A DNA stretch of 64,000 nt from Streptomyces flaveolus (GCF_000716535.1 NZ_JNWV01000004.1:345793-409792); one strand, 5' to 3'. Numbered from the stretch's first letter, positions 51,827 through 61,015 are shown. Program-made: numbers and translations. Notes: generated by a model from the letters alone, not told the origin.

Positions 51827-53255
51827 CGAGGTACGCCTCCAGGCCGTGGCGGCCGCCCTCGCGGCCGAAGCCCGACTCCTTGTAGCCGCCGAACGGCGAG
51901 GTCGGGTCGAACTTGTTGAACGTGTTGGACCAGACGACACCGGCGCGCAGCTTGTTCGCGACGGCCAGGATGCGCGAGCCCTTCTCGGTCCAGATGCCGG
52001 CCGAGAGGCCGTACTGGGTGTTGTTCGCCTTGGCGACGGCCTCGTCGGGCGTGCGGAAGGTGAGGACCGACAGCACCGGGCCGAAGATCTCGTCGCGGGC
52101 GATGGTGTGCGCCTGGGTGACGTTCGTGAACAGCGTCGGGGCGAACCAGTAACCGGAGGAGGGCAGTTCACAGGCCGGGGACCAGCGCTCGGCGCCCTCC
52201 GCCTCGCCCCGCTCGGCCAGCGCGGTGATCCGCGCGAGCTGTTCGGCGGAGTTGATCGCGCCGATGTCGGTGTTCTTGTCCAGCGGGTCGCCGAGGCGGA
52301 GCATGGACAGGCGGCGCTTGAGGGAGTCCAGCAGCTCGTCCTGGATCGACTCCTGCACCAGGAGGCGGGAGCCCGCGCAGCAGACCTGGCCCTGGTTGAA
52401 GAAGATGCCGGTGACGATGCCCTCGACGGCCTGGTCGATCGGCGCGTCGTCGAAGACGATGTTGGCGCCCTTGCCGCCCAGTTCGAGGGTGAGCTTCTTG
52501 CGGGTGCCGGCGACCGTGCGGGCGATCTCCTTGCCGACGGCCGTGGAACCGGTGAAGGCGACCTTGTTCACGTCCGGGTGCGCGACCAGCGCGGCGCCCG
52601 TGTCGCCGTAGCCCGGGAGGATGTTGACGACACCCTTGGGCAGGCCCGCCTGGCGGCAGATGTCCGCGAAGAACAGGGCGGACAGCGGGGTGGTCTCGGC
52701 GGGCTTCAGGACGACCGTGTTGCCGGTCGCGAGGGCCGGGGCGATCTTCCACGCCAGCATCAGCAGCGGGAAGTTCCACGGGATGACCTGGCCGGCCACG
52801 CCCAGCGGCCTCGGGTCCGGGCCGAAGCCGGCGTGGCCGAGCTTGTCGGCCCAGCCCGCGTAGTAGAAGAAGTGCGCGGCGACCAGCGGGAGGTCCGCGT
52901 CGCGGGTCTCCTTGATCGGCTTGCCGTTGTCCAGCGTCTCCAGGACCGCCAGCTCACGGCTGCGCTCCTGGATGATCCGGGCGATGCGGAACAGGTACTT
53001 GGCGCGCTCGGAGCCGGGCAGCGCGGACCACTTCTCGAACGCCTTGCGGGCGGCCTTGACGGCACGGTCGACGTCCTCGGCGCCGGCCTGGGCGACCTCG
53101 GCGAGGACCTCCTCGGTCGACGGGGAGACCGTCTTGAAGACCTTGCCGTCGGCGGCCTCGGTGAACTCGCCGTCGATGAACAGGCCGTACGAGGCGGCGA
53201 TGTCGACGACCGAGCGGGACTCGGGCGCGGGTGCGTACTCGAATGCGGATGCCAT
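51819..53255 (-). CDS. Aldehyde dehydrogenase
   Basis: 478 residues with a complete active site: PWNFPLLMLAWKIAPALATGNTVVLKPAE (NAD-binding Asn and Lys), FTGSTAVGKEIA, LELGGKGANIVF (general base Glu), FNQGQVCCAGSR (catalytic Cys) and EIFGPVLSVLTF. Lying five bases after deoC, it probably oxidises the acetaldehyde released by deoxyribose-phosphate aldolase, via NAD, to acetate. Substrate is inferred from the operon. ATG 53255. Confidence 0.93.
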   Translation of the reverse strand: MASAFEYAPAPESRSVVDIAASYGLFIDGEFTEAADGKVFKTVSPSTEEVLAEVAQAGAEDVDRAVKAARKAFEKWSALPGSERAKYLFRIARIIQERSRELAVLETLDNGKPIKETRDADLPLVAAHFFYYAGWADKLGHAGFGPDPRPLGVAGQVIPWNFPLLMLAWKIAPALATGNTVVLKPAETTPLSALFFADICRQAGLPKGVVNILPGYGDTGAALVAHPDVNKVAFTGSTAVGKEIARTVAGTRKKLTLELGGKGANIVFDDAPIDQAVEGIVTGIFFNQGQVCCAGSRLLVQESIQDELLDSLKRRLSMLRLGDPLDKNTDIGAINSAEQLARITALAERGEAEGAERWSPACELPSSGYWFAPTLFTNVTQAHTIARDEIFGPVLSVLTFRTPDEAVAKANNTQYGLSAGIWTEKGSRILAVANKLRAGVVWSNTFNKFDPTSPFGGYKESGFGREGGRHGLEAYLDV

Positions 53256-53260
53256 GGGGA

Positions 53261-54220
53261 TCAGTCCACCGTCACGTAGTCGGGGCCGGAGTAGCGGCCG
53301 GTCGCCAGCTTCTGGCGCTGCATCAGCAGGTCGTTCAGGAGCGAGGAGGCGCCGAAGCGGAACCAGTGGTTGTCCAGCCAGTCCTCGCCGACGGTCTCGT
53401 TGACCAGGACCAGGAACTTGATCGCGTCCTTGCTGGTGCGGATGCCGCCCGCCGGCTTCACGCCGACCTGGACGCCGGTCTGGGCCCGGAAGTCGCGGAC
53501 CGCCTCCAGCATCAGGAGGGTGTTCGCGGGCGTGGCGTTGACGGCGACCTTGCCCGTCGACGTCTTGATGAAGTCGGCGCCGGCCAGCATGCCGAGCCAG
53601 GAGGCGCGGCGGATGTTGTCGTACGTCGACAGCTCGCCGGTCTCGAAGATGACCTTGAGGCGGGCGCTCGTCCCGCAGGCCTCCTTCACGGCGACGATCT
53701 CGTCGTACACCTTCAGGAACTTGCCGGCGAGGAACGCGCCCCGGTCGATGACCATGTCGATCTCGTCGGCGCCGGCGGCGACGGCGTCACGGACGTCGGC
53801 CAGCTTCACGTCGAGCGCGGCACGGCCGGCCGGGAAGGCGGTGGCCACCGAGGCGACCTTCACGCCGGAGCCGGCGACGGCCTCCTTGGCGACGGCCACC
53901 ATGTCGGGATAGACGCAGACCGCGGCCGTCGCCGGGGTCGTGCGGTCCGTGGGGTCGGGACGGACCGCCTTGGCGCCGAGCGCCCGGACCTTGCCCGGGG
54001 TGTCCGCGCCTTCCAGCGTCGTCAGGTCGACCATCGAGATGGCGAGGTCGATGGCGTACGCCTTCGCGGTGGTCTTGATGGATCGGGTGCCGAGGGACGC
54101 GGCGCGCGCCTCCAGGCCGACCGCGTCGACGCCGGGCAGCCCGTGGAGGAAGCGGCGCAGCGTGCTGTCGGACGCGGTGACGTCAGCCAGAGCGTGAGCT
54201 GTGGGTGCGGTAGTGGGCAT
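53261..54220 (-). CDS. deoC: Deoxyribose-phosphate aldolase
   Basis: 319 residues, a class I aldolase TIM barrel longer than the E. coli enzyme. Key stretches are AISMVDLTTLEG, VCVYPDMVAVAKEAV, ADEIDMVIDRGAFL, LKVIFETGELSTYDNIRRAS, ADFIKTSTGKVAVNATP (Schiff-base Lys in KTSTGK) and VGVKPAGGIRT (second Lys). It cleaves deoxyribose-5-phosphate to acetaldehyde and glyceraldehyde-3-phosphate. ATG 54220 follows the shared palindrome by 19 bases. It is the first gene of a three-gene unit with the dehydrogenases. Confidence 0.95.
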   Translation of the reverse strand: MPTTAPTAHALADVTASDSTLRRFLHGLPGVDAVGLEARAASLGTRSIKTTAKAYAIDLAISMVDLTTLEGADTPGKVRALGAKAVRPDPTDRTTPATAAVCVYPDMVAVAKEAVAGSGVKVASVATAFPAGRAALDVKLADVRDAVAAGADEIDMVIDRGAFLAGKFLKVYDEIVAVKEACGTSARLKVIFETGELSTYDNIRRASWLGMLAGADFIKTSTGKVAVNATPANTLLMLEAVRDFRAQTGVQVGVKPAGGIRTSKDAIKFLVLVNETVGEDWLDNHWFRFGASSLLNDLLMQRQKLATGRYSGPDYVTVD

Positions 54221-54239
54221 GGTCACCAGACGAGCATAT

Positions 54240-54251
54240 CTACGCGCGTAG
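54240..54251. promoter_or_regulatory. Nucleoside-regulon operator, deoC unit
   Basis: Perfect CTACGCGCGTAG. On the minus strand it sits inside the 17-base spacer of a plausible promoter, TGTACA-N17-TATGCT. Binding there would block transcription of deoC and the dehydrogenases. Confidence 0.82.
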
Positions 54252-54355
54252 CGGCTGTACACCCCCGGTGCTCGCCCCGAGGCCGAGATCACGGATGAGC
54301 GCCGGTTCACGGGCGCGTGGCCGCACCACGGACGGCGTCGTGCAGAATCGGGGCC

Positions 54356-55057
54356 ATGACCACCCCGGACCACCCGTCACCCGCGTCACCGCCTCCGGCA
54401 CCCGCCGTCAAGGACCGCGTCTACCGCTCGCCCCTGGGGCTGGTGGGCGGCTCGCTGCTGCTCCTGCTCGTCCTGTGGCTGGGCTTCGACGCCCTGTTCA
54501 AGGGCCACGGCCGCACCCCGTGGCTGGCGCTGGCCGGGATGATCCTCATCGTGCCGCTGGTCCTCGCCTTCACGCTCCGCCCGGCGGTGTTCGCGGGCGA
54601 GGACCGGCTGCGCGTCCGCAACCCGTTCCGGGTGATCACCCTGCCCTGGGGCGAGATCGCCGGCCTGCGCTCCGGCTACTCCAACGAGGTCCTCGCCAAG
54701 TCCGGCGCCAAGTACCAGCTGTGGGCGGTCCCCGTCTCGCTGCGGGCCCGCAAGAAGGCGGTGCGCCGGCAGCAGCGGGCGGCGGCGGACGCGGCCCGCG
54801 GCACGGCCCGGGGCGGCCGGGGCGGGGCGCTCGCACCGAGCGGCCTCGGCTTCGGCGGGTTCAGCGTGCGCGGCCCGGAGGCGGGGCCGGCCCGGGCGGA
54901 GAGCGACCAGATCATGGCCGACCTGGGCGAGATCCTGGAGCGGCGCGGGCAGACCGAGTCGGCGCAGGGCGAGATCACCGTGCGCTGGGCCTACGAGGTG
55001 GCCGCGCCCGCGGTCGCCGGAGCGGTGCTGCTGGCGATCCTGCTGGCGGTGGGCTGA
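54356..55057 (+). CDS. Bacterial PH-domain membrane protein
   Basis: 233 residues. Two membrane segments near residues 30-50 and 58-78 are followed by a bacterial PH-like beta domain (FAGEDRLRVRNPFRVITLPWGEIAGLRSGYSNEVLAKSGAKYQLWAVPV). A charged helical region comes next, and a final membrane segment (VAAPAVAGAVLLAILLAVG) closes the protein. Function unknown. It is divergent from deoC. Confidence 0.8.
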   Translation: MTTPDHPSPASPPPAPAVKDRVYRSPLGLVGGSLLLLLVLWLGFDALFKGHGRTPWLALAGMILIVPLVLAFTLRPAVFAGEDRLRVRNPFRVITLPWGEIAGLRSGYSNEVLAKSGAKYQLWAVPVSLRARKKAVRRQQRAAADAARGTARGGRGGALAPSGLGFGGFSVRGPEAGPARAESDQIMADLGEILERRGQTESAQGEITVRWAYEVAAPAVAGAVLLAILLAVG

Positions 55058-55452
55058 GGGGTACGGGGGGCCGGGGGCGTTTGCGGTTGGTTCCGGGGGC
55101 GGGGCCAGGGGCCGGGGGTCGGAGCCGGGCCAGGGTCGGAGTAAGCGCCAGGCCAGGCACGGTCAGGGCCAGATCAGGGGCCAGGGCCACAGCCAGGGTC
55201 AGGGCTAGGGCGGGCTGACGGGTGCTGCCCGGTGCCGGGGCGTCTGCTCGTGGGGGAGCAGCGGGGGCTCGGTGTTCCTAGGGCTGAGGGGCGTGCTCTC
55301 TGCGTGATCTGCCGGCCGGGTGGCTCGGGTTTTCCACGGTGGCGCGCTGCTCGCTCATAGCCGGGACCGGGAGGTTCGGCGCGGGTGGCCGTCGTGGCGG
55401 CCGGCAGTCGTGGGACCCCAACCGTTCGCCGCTGTCGAGTGTCTGGAATGTA
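55058..55452 (+). repeat. Gene-free stretch with degenerate GGCCAGG repeats
   Basis: The 395-base gap between the two PH-domain genes. Between about 55098 and 55211 the motif GGCCAGGG or a one-base variant recurs at least seven times at irregular 10-20 base spacing. The rest shows nothing recognisable. A longer in-frame start for the following gene (55339) would fall here but lacks a ribosome-binding site. Confidence 0.5.
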
Positions 55453-57129
55453 ATGAGCGCGCCCCCTGGACGGCCGTTGCCCTTGCCCGCTTCCGCCCTG
55501 CCCGCCGGCTGCCCCTCCTGGAGCGGTGCACACACCCGCCGCTGGCTCGACGCGCTGCCGCCGCGCTGGGTGCCGCTGCCCTCCCTGACCGGGCACCTGA
55601 TGATCGCGTCCGCCGTCGCCACGGGGACCACGCTGCTGCTGGCGCTGCCCGCCGGATGGCGCCCGTGGGCGGCGGCCCTGCTCGCGCTGCACATGCTGTG
55701 GCTGTGCGTGCGCCCGGAGATCGTGCCGGTGTCGGCGCCCGTCCTCGCGGTGCTGCTGGCGGTGCTGCGGCCCGGGAGGCTGTGGCCGGTCGCCGTGGTC
55801 GTCCTGGCGTCGGTCTGGGCGGTGGCCGTACTGCGGCTGGTGGCACGGCGCCGGCAGCGGGAGCGGGCCCGGGAAGCGGCCGGTGGGGTGACCGCGCCGC
55901 TGCCGGACGCCGGCCGGTCCCTGCCCCGTGGCCTGTTCCTCATCGGGTGCGGAGGGATCCTGCTCGCGCTCGGGCTCGGTGCCGTCGCCGTCCTGCCCGC
56001 CCACGGCCCGCAGACGGGCGAGGGGGCGCGGGCGCTGCCGGCGCTCGCCTGGCTGGTGGCGGGCCACGGACTGACCGCGCTCGTCTCCGGGCTGCTGGGC
56101 CGCCGCCGCGCCACCGTCCTGCGCGCGGCGGCGGCGCCCGTGCTGCGGGTGCTGGTGCGGGAGGGCGCCGACGGCGACACCGAGGTCTTCGCCGCCGACG
56201 ACACTGCCGGGGTCCGTCCCCTGTTCTGCGCCGCCGTCACGGAGGTCCAGGACACCGGGGCGGACGACGGGGACGACGGGGATGGCGAGGAGGCCGAGGA
56301 GCAGCGGGAGGAGTGGCGGGAAATGCTGGCGCGGGTCGAGCGGGCGGGGCCGGGGCCGCTGCGGGAGGCCTTGCTGTACGGCGTGCCCTGCGACGGTGCC
56401 GAGATCCTGCTGGTCGCGGCCGCCGAGAAGGCGGGGACGCCGCCGGTGCCGGAACGGTCGTCGGGGCCCGTGCGGCCGCTGTCCGAGGCGTCGGTACGGC
56501 GGCTGACGTCCGAGGAGAAGCGCCGGGCGGCCCGGCAGGCGGCGTACGCGGAGCTGCGCCGGTCGGCCGAAGAGGCGGTCGCGGGTCAGGCGGGCGGCTC
56601 GGGGCCGGCGGACGCACGGCAGTGGGGGGCGGGGCTGCTGCACCGGCTGTGCGCGCTGCTGCTGGTGCTGTGGGGCACCGGCTTCTTCTGGGGCGAGGCC
56701 GGTGGGTGGCGTCTGGTGCTCGGTGCCCTCGCCGGTCTCGTCGGGGCGCTGTGGCTGCCCCACTGGCTCGCCTGGCGGATCACGGCCGACAGCGAGGGGC
56801 TGTGGTTCAACGGGCTGCGCCGCCCCCGGCACATCCCGTGGGACGAGATCAGGACCGTCGAGTGCGCGGGCGGCGAGCTGAAGGTGGACAGCCGGCGGGC
56901 CTCCTTCACACCCTGGTCGGCGACCGCTCCCCGCTGGCCCTGGCTGGAGCGCCGGTTCGGGCTTCTGCATCCGCACGAGCGGGCCGCGAGCGAGATCACC
57001 GCCCTGTGGCGCGACCCTTCGCTGCGCCCGTCCGTACCCGCCGACGCGGGCCGGCGGGGCCGGCCGCTGTGGCCCCTGGCGCTGGTGCTCGCGGCCGGCT
57101 GGACGGCGGCCCTGCTGTTCCTGTGGTGA
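55453..57129 (+). CDS. Large PH-domain multi-pass membrane protein
   Basis: 558 residues. The N-terminal half has about five membrane segments, including ASAVATGTTLLLALPAGW, AVVVLASVWAVAVLRLV and FLIGCGGILLALGLGAVAVLP. A central cytoplasmic, acidic segment (about residues 225-380) follows. Two further membrane helices (LCALLLVLWGTGFFW and LVLGALAGLVGALW) precede a PH-like domain (ITADSEGLWFNGLRRPRHIPWDEIRTVECAGGELKVDS) and a last helix. The PH part is related to the gene upstream. Function unknown. Confidence 0.72.
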   Translation: MSAPPGRPLPLPASALPAGCPSWSGAHTRRWLDALPPRWVPLPSLTGHLMIASAVATGTTLLLALPAGWRPWAAALLALHMLWLCVRPEIVPVSAPVLAVLLAVLRPGRLWPVAVVVLASVWAVAVLRLVARRRQRERAREAAGGVTAPLPDAGRSLPRGLFLIGCGGILLALGLGAVAVLPAHGPQTGEGARALPALAWLVAGHGLTALVSGLLGRRRATVLRAAAAPVLRVLVREGADGDTEVFAADDTAGVRPLFCAAVTEVQDTGADDGDDGDGEEAEEQREEWREMLARVERAGPGPLREALLYGVPCDGAEILLVAAAEKAGTPPVPERSSGPVRPLSEASVRRLTSEEKRRAARQAAYAELRRSAEEAVAGQAGGSGPADARQWGAGLLHRLCALLLVLWGTGFFWGEAGGWRLVLGALAGLVGALWLPHWLAWRITADSEGLWFNGLRRPRHIPWDEIRTVECAGGELKVDSRRASFTPWSATAPRWPWLERRFGLLHPHERAASEITALWRDPSLRPSVPADAGRRGRPLWPLALVLAAGWTAALLFLW

Positions 57130-57156
57130 CAGCAGGGACAACAGGGCCCCCGGGGA

Positions 57157-58788
57157 TCAGATGCCGGCGGCCGCCGACAGGTCGCGCTTGACGGCCGTCA
57201 GCAGCTCGGTCGCGCGGGCGCGGGCGGCCGGCAGGTCGGCGTGCGCGGAGACCGGTACGACGACCTCCAGGTAGCACTTCAGCTTCGGCTCGGTGCCGCT
57301 GGGGCGGACGATGACCCGGGCGCCGTCGAGGGTGTAGCGCAGGCCGTCCGTGGGCGGCAGCTTCTCCGTGCCCCGGGTCAGGTCCTCGGCGCGGACGACG
57401 GGCAGGCCCGCCAGCTCGGTCGGCGGCTGCTCCCGTAGGCGGCGCATCGCGTCCGCGATCAGCGACAGGTCCTGGACGCGCACCGAGAGCTGGTCGGTGG
57501 CGTGCAGGCCGTGCTCCACGGCGAGGTCGTCGAGCAGGTCGAGGAGGGTACGGCCCTCCTCCTTCAGCACGGACGCCAGCTCGGTGATCAGCAGCGCGGC
57601 GGTGATGCCGTCCTTGTCGCGCACGCCCTCCGGGTCCACGCAGTAGCCGAGGGCCTCCTCGTAGCCGTAGCGCAGGCCGTCGACGCGGGCGATCCACTTG
57701 AAGCCGGTCAGGGTCTCCTCGTACGGCAGCCCCGCCTTCTCGGCGATGCGTCCGAGCAGGGAGGAGGAGACGATCGACTCGGCGAAGGTGCCCTGGGCGC
57801 CACGGCGGACCAGGTGGGCGGCGAGCAGGGCGCCGACCTCGTCGCCGCGCAGCATCCGCCAGTCGCCGGCGTCCTTCACGGCCACCGCGCAGCGGTCCGC
57901 GTCGGGGTCGTTGGCGATAACCAGGTCCGGGTCGGTGGCGCGGGCCCGCGCGAACGCCAGGTCCATCGCGCCCGGCTCCTCCGGGTTCGGGAAGGCGACC
58001 GTCGGGAAGTCAGGGTCCGGGTCGGCCTGCTCGGCGACCAGCACCGGCTCGGGGAAGCCGGCGCGGGCGAACGCGGCCAGCAGGACGTCCCGGCCGACGC
58101 CGTGCATCGCCGTGTAGACCGTGCGGGCGGTGCGGGGGGAGGCGGGGTCCAGTACGGCGTCCGTGCGGGCGAGGTAGGCGTCCAGGACCGACTCGTCCAG
58201 GGTCTCCCAGCCGCTCTCCGGACGGGGTACGTCGTGCAGGGAGGCGATCGCGTCGATCTCGGCGGCGATCTCCGCGTCGGCGGGCGGGACGATCTGGGAG
58301 CCGTCGCCGAGGTAGACCTTGTAGCCGTTGTCCCGGGGCGGGTTGTGGCTGGCGGTGACCTCGACGCCCGCGACCGCGCCGAGGTGCCTTATCGCGAAGG
58401 CCAGCACGGGGGTGGGCAGCGGGCGGGGGAGTACGGCGGCGCGCAGGCCGGCGCCGGTCATCACGGCGGCGGTGTCCCGGGCGAAGTCGGCGGACTTGTG
58501 GCGGGCGTCGTAGCCGATGACGACGAGCCCGCCGGGGTGGCCGTTCTTCTTCAGGTACGCGGCGAGGCCGGCGGCGGCGCGGATGACGACGCTGCGGTTC
58601 ATGCGCATCGGGCCGGCGCCCAGCTCGCCCCGCAGGCCGGCGGTGCCGAACTGGAGTGTGCCGGAGAAGCGGGCCGACAGCTCCTTGACGGCACCGGCGT
58701 CGATCAGTTCGGCCAGTTCGTCGCGGGTCTCCTGGTCCGGGTCCTCGGCGAGCCAGGCCTTGGCCCGGGCGATGAGATCGTCGTGCAC
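57157..58788 (-). CDS. Phosphosugar mutase (PGM/PMM/phosphopentomutase-type)
   Basis: 543 residues of the alpha-D-phosphohexomutase superfamily. Landmarks are the phosphoserine loop (VTASHNPPRDNGYKVY), metal loop (NDPDADRCAVAV), sugar-binding YEEALGY and phosphate-binding RPSGTEPKLK. Family members isomerise hexose-1/6-phosphates, and several actinobacterial ones also convert ribose- or deoxyribose-1-phosphate to the 5-phosphate. Position next to the nucleoside phosphorylase favours that role. GTG 58788 has a GGAGAGG site; a TTG at 58824 is possible. Confidence 0.9.
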   Translation of the reverse strand: MHDDLIARAKAWLAEDPDQETRDELAELIDAGAVKELSARFSGTLQFGTAGLRGELGAGPMRMNRSVVIRAAAGLAAYLKKNGHPGGLVVIGYDARHKSADFARDTAAVMTGAGLRAAVLPRPLPTPVLAFAIRHLGAVAGVEVTASHNPPRDNGYKVYLGDGSQIVPPADAEIAAEIDAIASLHDVPRPESGWETLDESVLDAYLARTDAVLDPASPRTARTVYTAMHGVGRDVLLAAFARAGFPEPVLVAEQADPDPDFPTVAFPNPEEPGAMDLAFARARATDPDLVIANDPDADRCAVAVKDAGDWRMLRGDEVGALLAAHLVRRGAQGTFAESIVSSSLLGRIAEKAGLPYEETLTGFKWIARVDGLRYGYEEALGYCVDPEGVRDKDGITAALLITELASVLKEEGRTLLDLLDDLAVEHGLHATDQLSVRVQDLSLIADAMRRLREQPPTELAGLPVVRAEDLTRGTEKLPPTDGLRYTLDGARVIVRPSGTEPKLKCYLEVVVPVSAHADLPAARARATELLTAVKRDLSAAAGI

Positions 58789-59037
58789 CTTGGGATCAAC
58801 CTCTCCTGTGTTTGCCTGGTCCAACTGGGGGTCCGCCCCCAGCCCCCGTCCTCCGCCCTACCCGCCACCCGACTCGGTCGGCTGGAAAGCGGACGAACGG
58901 CCCGCCCCCGGGTAGGGCGCTTGCGGCATCGCGCGCCACTCGGGCCCGCGCACCGCGCACAGCCGCGGCAGCACCGCGCACAGCCACGGCCGGCACCGCG
59001 TTCGGCCGCCGGCAGCACCACGCGCTCACGGCCATGC
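58789..59037 (-). other. Leader region between phosphosugar mutase and minisatellite
   Basis: It contains two imperfect copies of a ~20-base unit (CACCGCGCACAGCC) near 58950-59000, then merges into the minisatellite. No gene seen. The mutase promoter presumably lies here or the gene is read from PNP through the repeats. Confidence 0.35.
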
Positions 59038-59508
59038 CACAGCACTCTGGCCGCTTGAAGCCGCCGGCAGTACCGCCGCCGCTCGAAGCCACCCGCAGCA
59101 CTCTGCGCCCTTGAAGCCGCCAGCAGCACTTGGCCGCTTGAAGCCACCCAGAGCACTTTGGCCGCTTGAAGCCGCCCAGAGCACTCTGGCCGCTTGAAGC
59201 CGCCAGCAGTACCGCCGCCGCTCGAAGCCACCCGCAGCACTCTGGCCGCGCGAAGCCGCCAGCAGTACCGCCCCTCGAAGCCACGCCGCAAGCACCGCCG
59301 CCGCTCGAAGCCGAGCGCAGCGCCCCACCCCAAGCCGGCCCCGAAGCGGCCCCGGGCGAAGCCAGCCCCGAAGCCGCGGCCCCGACAGCGTCTCAGCCGA
59401 AGCCGCGGCAGCGGCACCGCCCCGGCCGAAGCCGCAGCAGCGACACCGCCCCGGCCGAAGCCGCAGCAGCGACACCGCCCCGGCCGAACGAAGCCGAGCG
59501 CGGTGCCT
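59038..59508. repeat. 28-29-bp degenerate minisatellite, about 16 units
   Basis: Units begin GAAGCC and run about 28 bases (consensus close to GAAGCCGCCAGCAGYACY + GGCCGCTT). Starts include 59057, 59085, 59113, 59140, 59168 and 59196. Units near the PNP end are 29 bases (GAAGCCGCAGCAGCGACACC + GCCCCGGCC), two of them identical in tandem. A unit length not divisible by three argues against coding. There are no unique spacers, so it is not a CRISPR. Confidence 0.85.
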
Positions 59509-59533
59509 TCTCGGAGTCTGCCCGGTACCCGCG

Positions 59534-60358
59534 TCAGATCCTGCCGAGTACCCGCGCCAGCAGTTCGCCCATGCGGGCTGCCGAGTCGCGGCCGGCCTGG
59601 AGGACCTCCTCGTGGTTGAGGGGTTCGCCGGTCATGCCCGCGGCCAGGTTGGTGACCAGCGAGATGCCGAGCACCTCGGCGCCGGCCTCGCGGGCGGCGA
59701 TGGCCTCCAGGACCGTGGACATGCCCACCAGGTCCGCACCGATGACGCGGGCCATGCGGATCTCGGCCGGGGTCTCGTAGTGCGGGCCGGGGAACTGGGC
59801 GTAGACGCCCTCCTCCAGCGTGGGGTCGATCTCCTTGCACAGGGCGCGCAGGCGCGGCGAGTACAGGTCCGTCAGGTCGACGAAGTTCGCGCCGACGATC
59901 GGGGACGTCGCCGTCAGGTTGATGTGGTCGCTGATCAGCACCGGCTGGCCGGGCCGCATGCCCTCGCGCAGACCGCCGCAGCCGTTGGTCAGCACGATCG
60001 TCTTGCATCCGGCGGCGACGGCCGTACGGACGCCGTGCGCGACCGCGGCCACCCCGCGGCCCTCGTAGTAGTGGGTGCGGCCCAGGAAGACCAGGGCGCG
60101 CTTGTCACCGAAGGAGTACGAGCGGATCTTTCCACCGTGGCCCTCGACGGCCGGCGGCGGGAAGCCGGGCAGCTCGGTGACCTGGAACTCGGCGTCGGGT
60201 GCCCCCAGGGCGTCGACGGCCGGAGCCCAGCCGGAGCCCATCACGAGGGCGACGTCGTGGGTCTCGGCGCCCGTGAGCGCGCGCAGGCGCGCGGCGGCGG
60301 CGTCGGCGGCGGCGTAGGGGTCGCCCTGGATGTCGTCCGGAAGAAGAGATGCGTTCAC
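59534..60358 (-). CDS. Purine nucleoside phosphorylase (trimeric class)
   Basis: 274 residues. Phosphate- and nucleoside-binding features of the trimeric PNP family are present: [70 protein letters not shown] and [16 protein letters not shown]. It splits (deoxy)inosine and (deoxy)guanosine to base plus pentose-1-phosphate. GTG 60358 fits the conserved start; the frame extends to 60409 through the operator, so the longer form is unlikely. Confidence 0.94.
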   Translation of the reverse strand: MNASLLPDDIQGDPYAAADAAAARLRALTGAETHDVALVMGSGWAPAVDALGAPDAEFQVTELPGFPPPAVEGHGGKIRSYSFGDKRALVFLGRTHYYEGRGVAAVAHGVRTAVAAGCKTIVLTNGCGGLREGMRPGQPVLISDHINLTATSPIVGANFVDLTDLYSPRLRALCKEIDPTLEEGVYAQFPGPHYETPAEIRMARVIGADLVGMSTVLEAIAAREAGAEVLGISLVTNLAAGMTGEPLNHEEVLQAGRDSAARMGELLARVLGRI

Positions 60359-60383
60359 GCCGATGAGGGTAACCGGTCTTCGC

Positions 60384-60395
60384 CTACGCGCGTAG
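60384..60395. promoter_or_regulatory. Nucleoside-regulon operator, PNP
   Basis: Perfect CTACGCGCGTAG, 26 bases before the PNP start codon (minus strand). This is the fourth copy in the window, and all four precede nucleoside-catabolism genes. Confidence 0.82.
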
Positions 60396-60481
60396 ATGAC
60401 AGAGCCCACGGGTTTGCCTTCGTTGTCTTGTCGTTTTCCACAAACGCCAGGAAAAACAGGGGTAAAACGTTCCGCGAAGGA

Positions 60482-60919
60482 TCAGCAGGGGCGCTTGCGC
60501 AGCTCCATCACGTAGTCGTGCGGGGCCCCCGCGGACTCCGCCGCGTCGGCGATCTCGCCCAGGTAGCGCGCCGACGGCAGGCCGCCCTCGTAGGCGTTGA
60601 GGACGTACGCCCAGGCCGGCTCCTCCCCGTCCAGGGTGTGCACGCGCACGCGCACCCGGCGGTAGATGTCGAGGCCCACGCCCTCCCACCGGTCGAGCGA
60701 CTCCTCGTCCATGGGTGCGATGTCGTACAGCCCCACGAAGACCTCGGCCAGCGGGTCCTCGACGATCGTCGCCAGCGCACCCTCCCAGCCGAGCTGCTCG
60801 CCGCCGAAGGTCAGCCGCCAGCCGTTCAGCCAGCCGGTGGCGCGCAGCGGCGAGTGCGGGGCGCGGCGGGACATCAGGCGCGCGTCGAGGTTGCCGGCGT
60901 ACGCGGCATAGAGCGACAT
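60482..60919 (-). CDS. Gamma-glutamylcyclotransferase-fold protein
   Basis: 145 residues. The start SLYAAYAGNLD is the conserved nucleotide-like loop of the GGCT/AIG2 fold, and IAPMDEESLDRWEGVG provides the acidic catalytic-type region. YAWAYVLNAYEG-type strands follow. Members open or cyclise gamma-glutamyl groups. The precise substrate here is unknown. ATG 60919 is clear; upstream residues would be Pro/Gly-rich. Confidence 0.85.
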   Translation of the reverse strand: MSLYAAYAGNLDARLMSRRAPHSPLRATGWLNGWRLTFGGEQLGWEGALATIVEDPLAEVFVGLYDIAPMDEESLDRWEGVGLDIYRRVRVRVHTLDGEEPAWAYVLNAYEGGLPSARYLGEIADAAESAGAPHDYVMELRKRPC

Positions 60920-61015
60920 GGGGAGAGGGTACGGCAGGCGCACCGCGCGCCCCGGGCGTCCCGCGAGCGAGCCGGTGGCGCCCCCGGGCAGTAGCACCTT
61001 GAAGCGTGCGGGACA

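Noticed and set aside
59038..59508. CRISPR array
   Set aside because: Units are contiguous and degenerate with no unique spacers between constant repeats, and no cas genes are near. It is a tandem minisatellite.
58704..60008. Long minus-strand frame through the minisatellite
   Set aside because: It encodes irregular Arg/Ala/Gly repeats, changes frame with unit length (28 bases) and overlaps two real genes.
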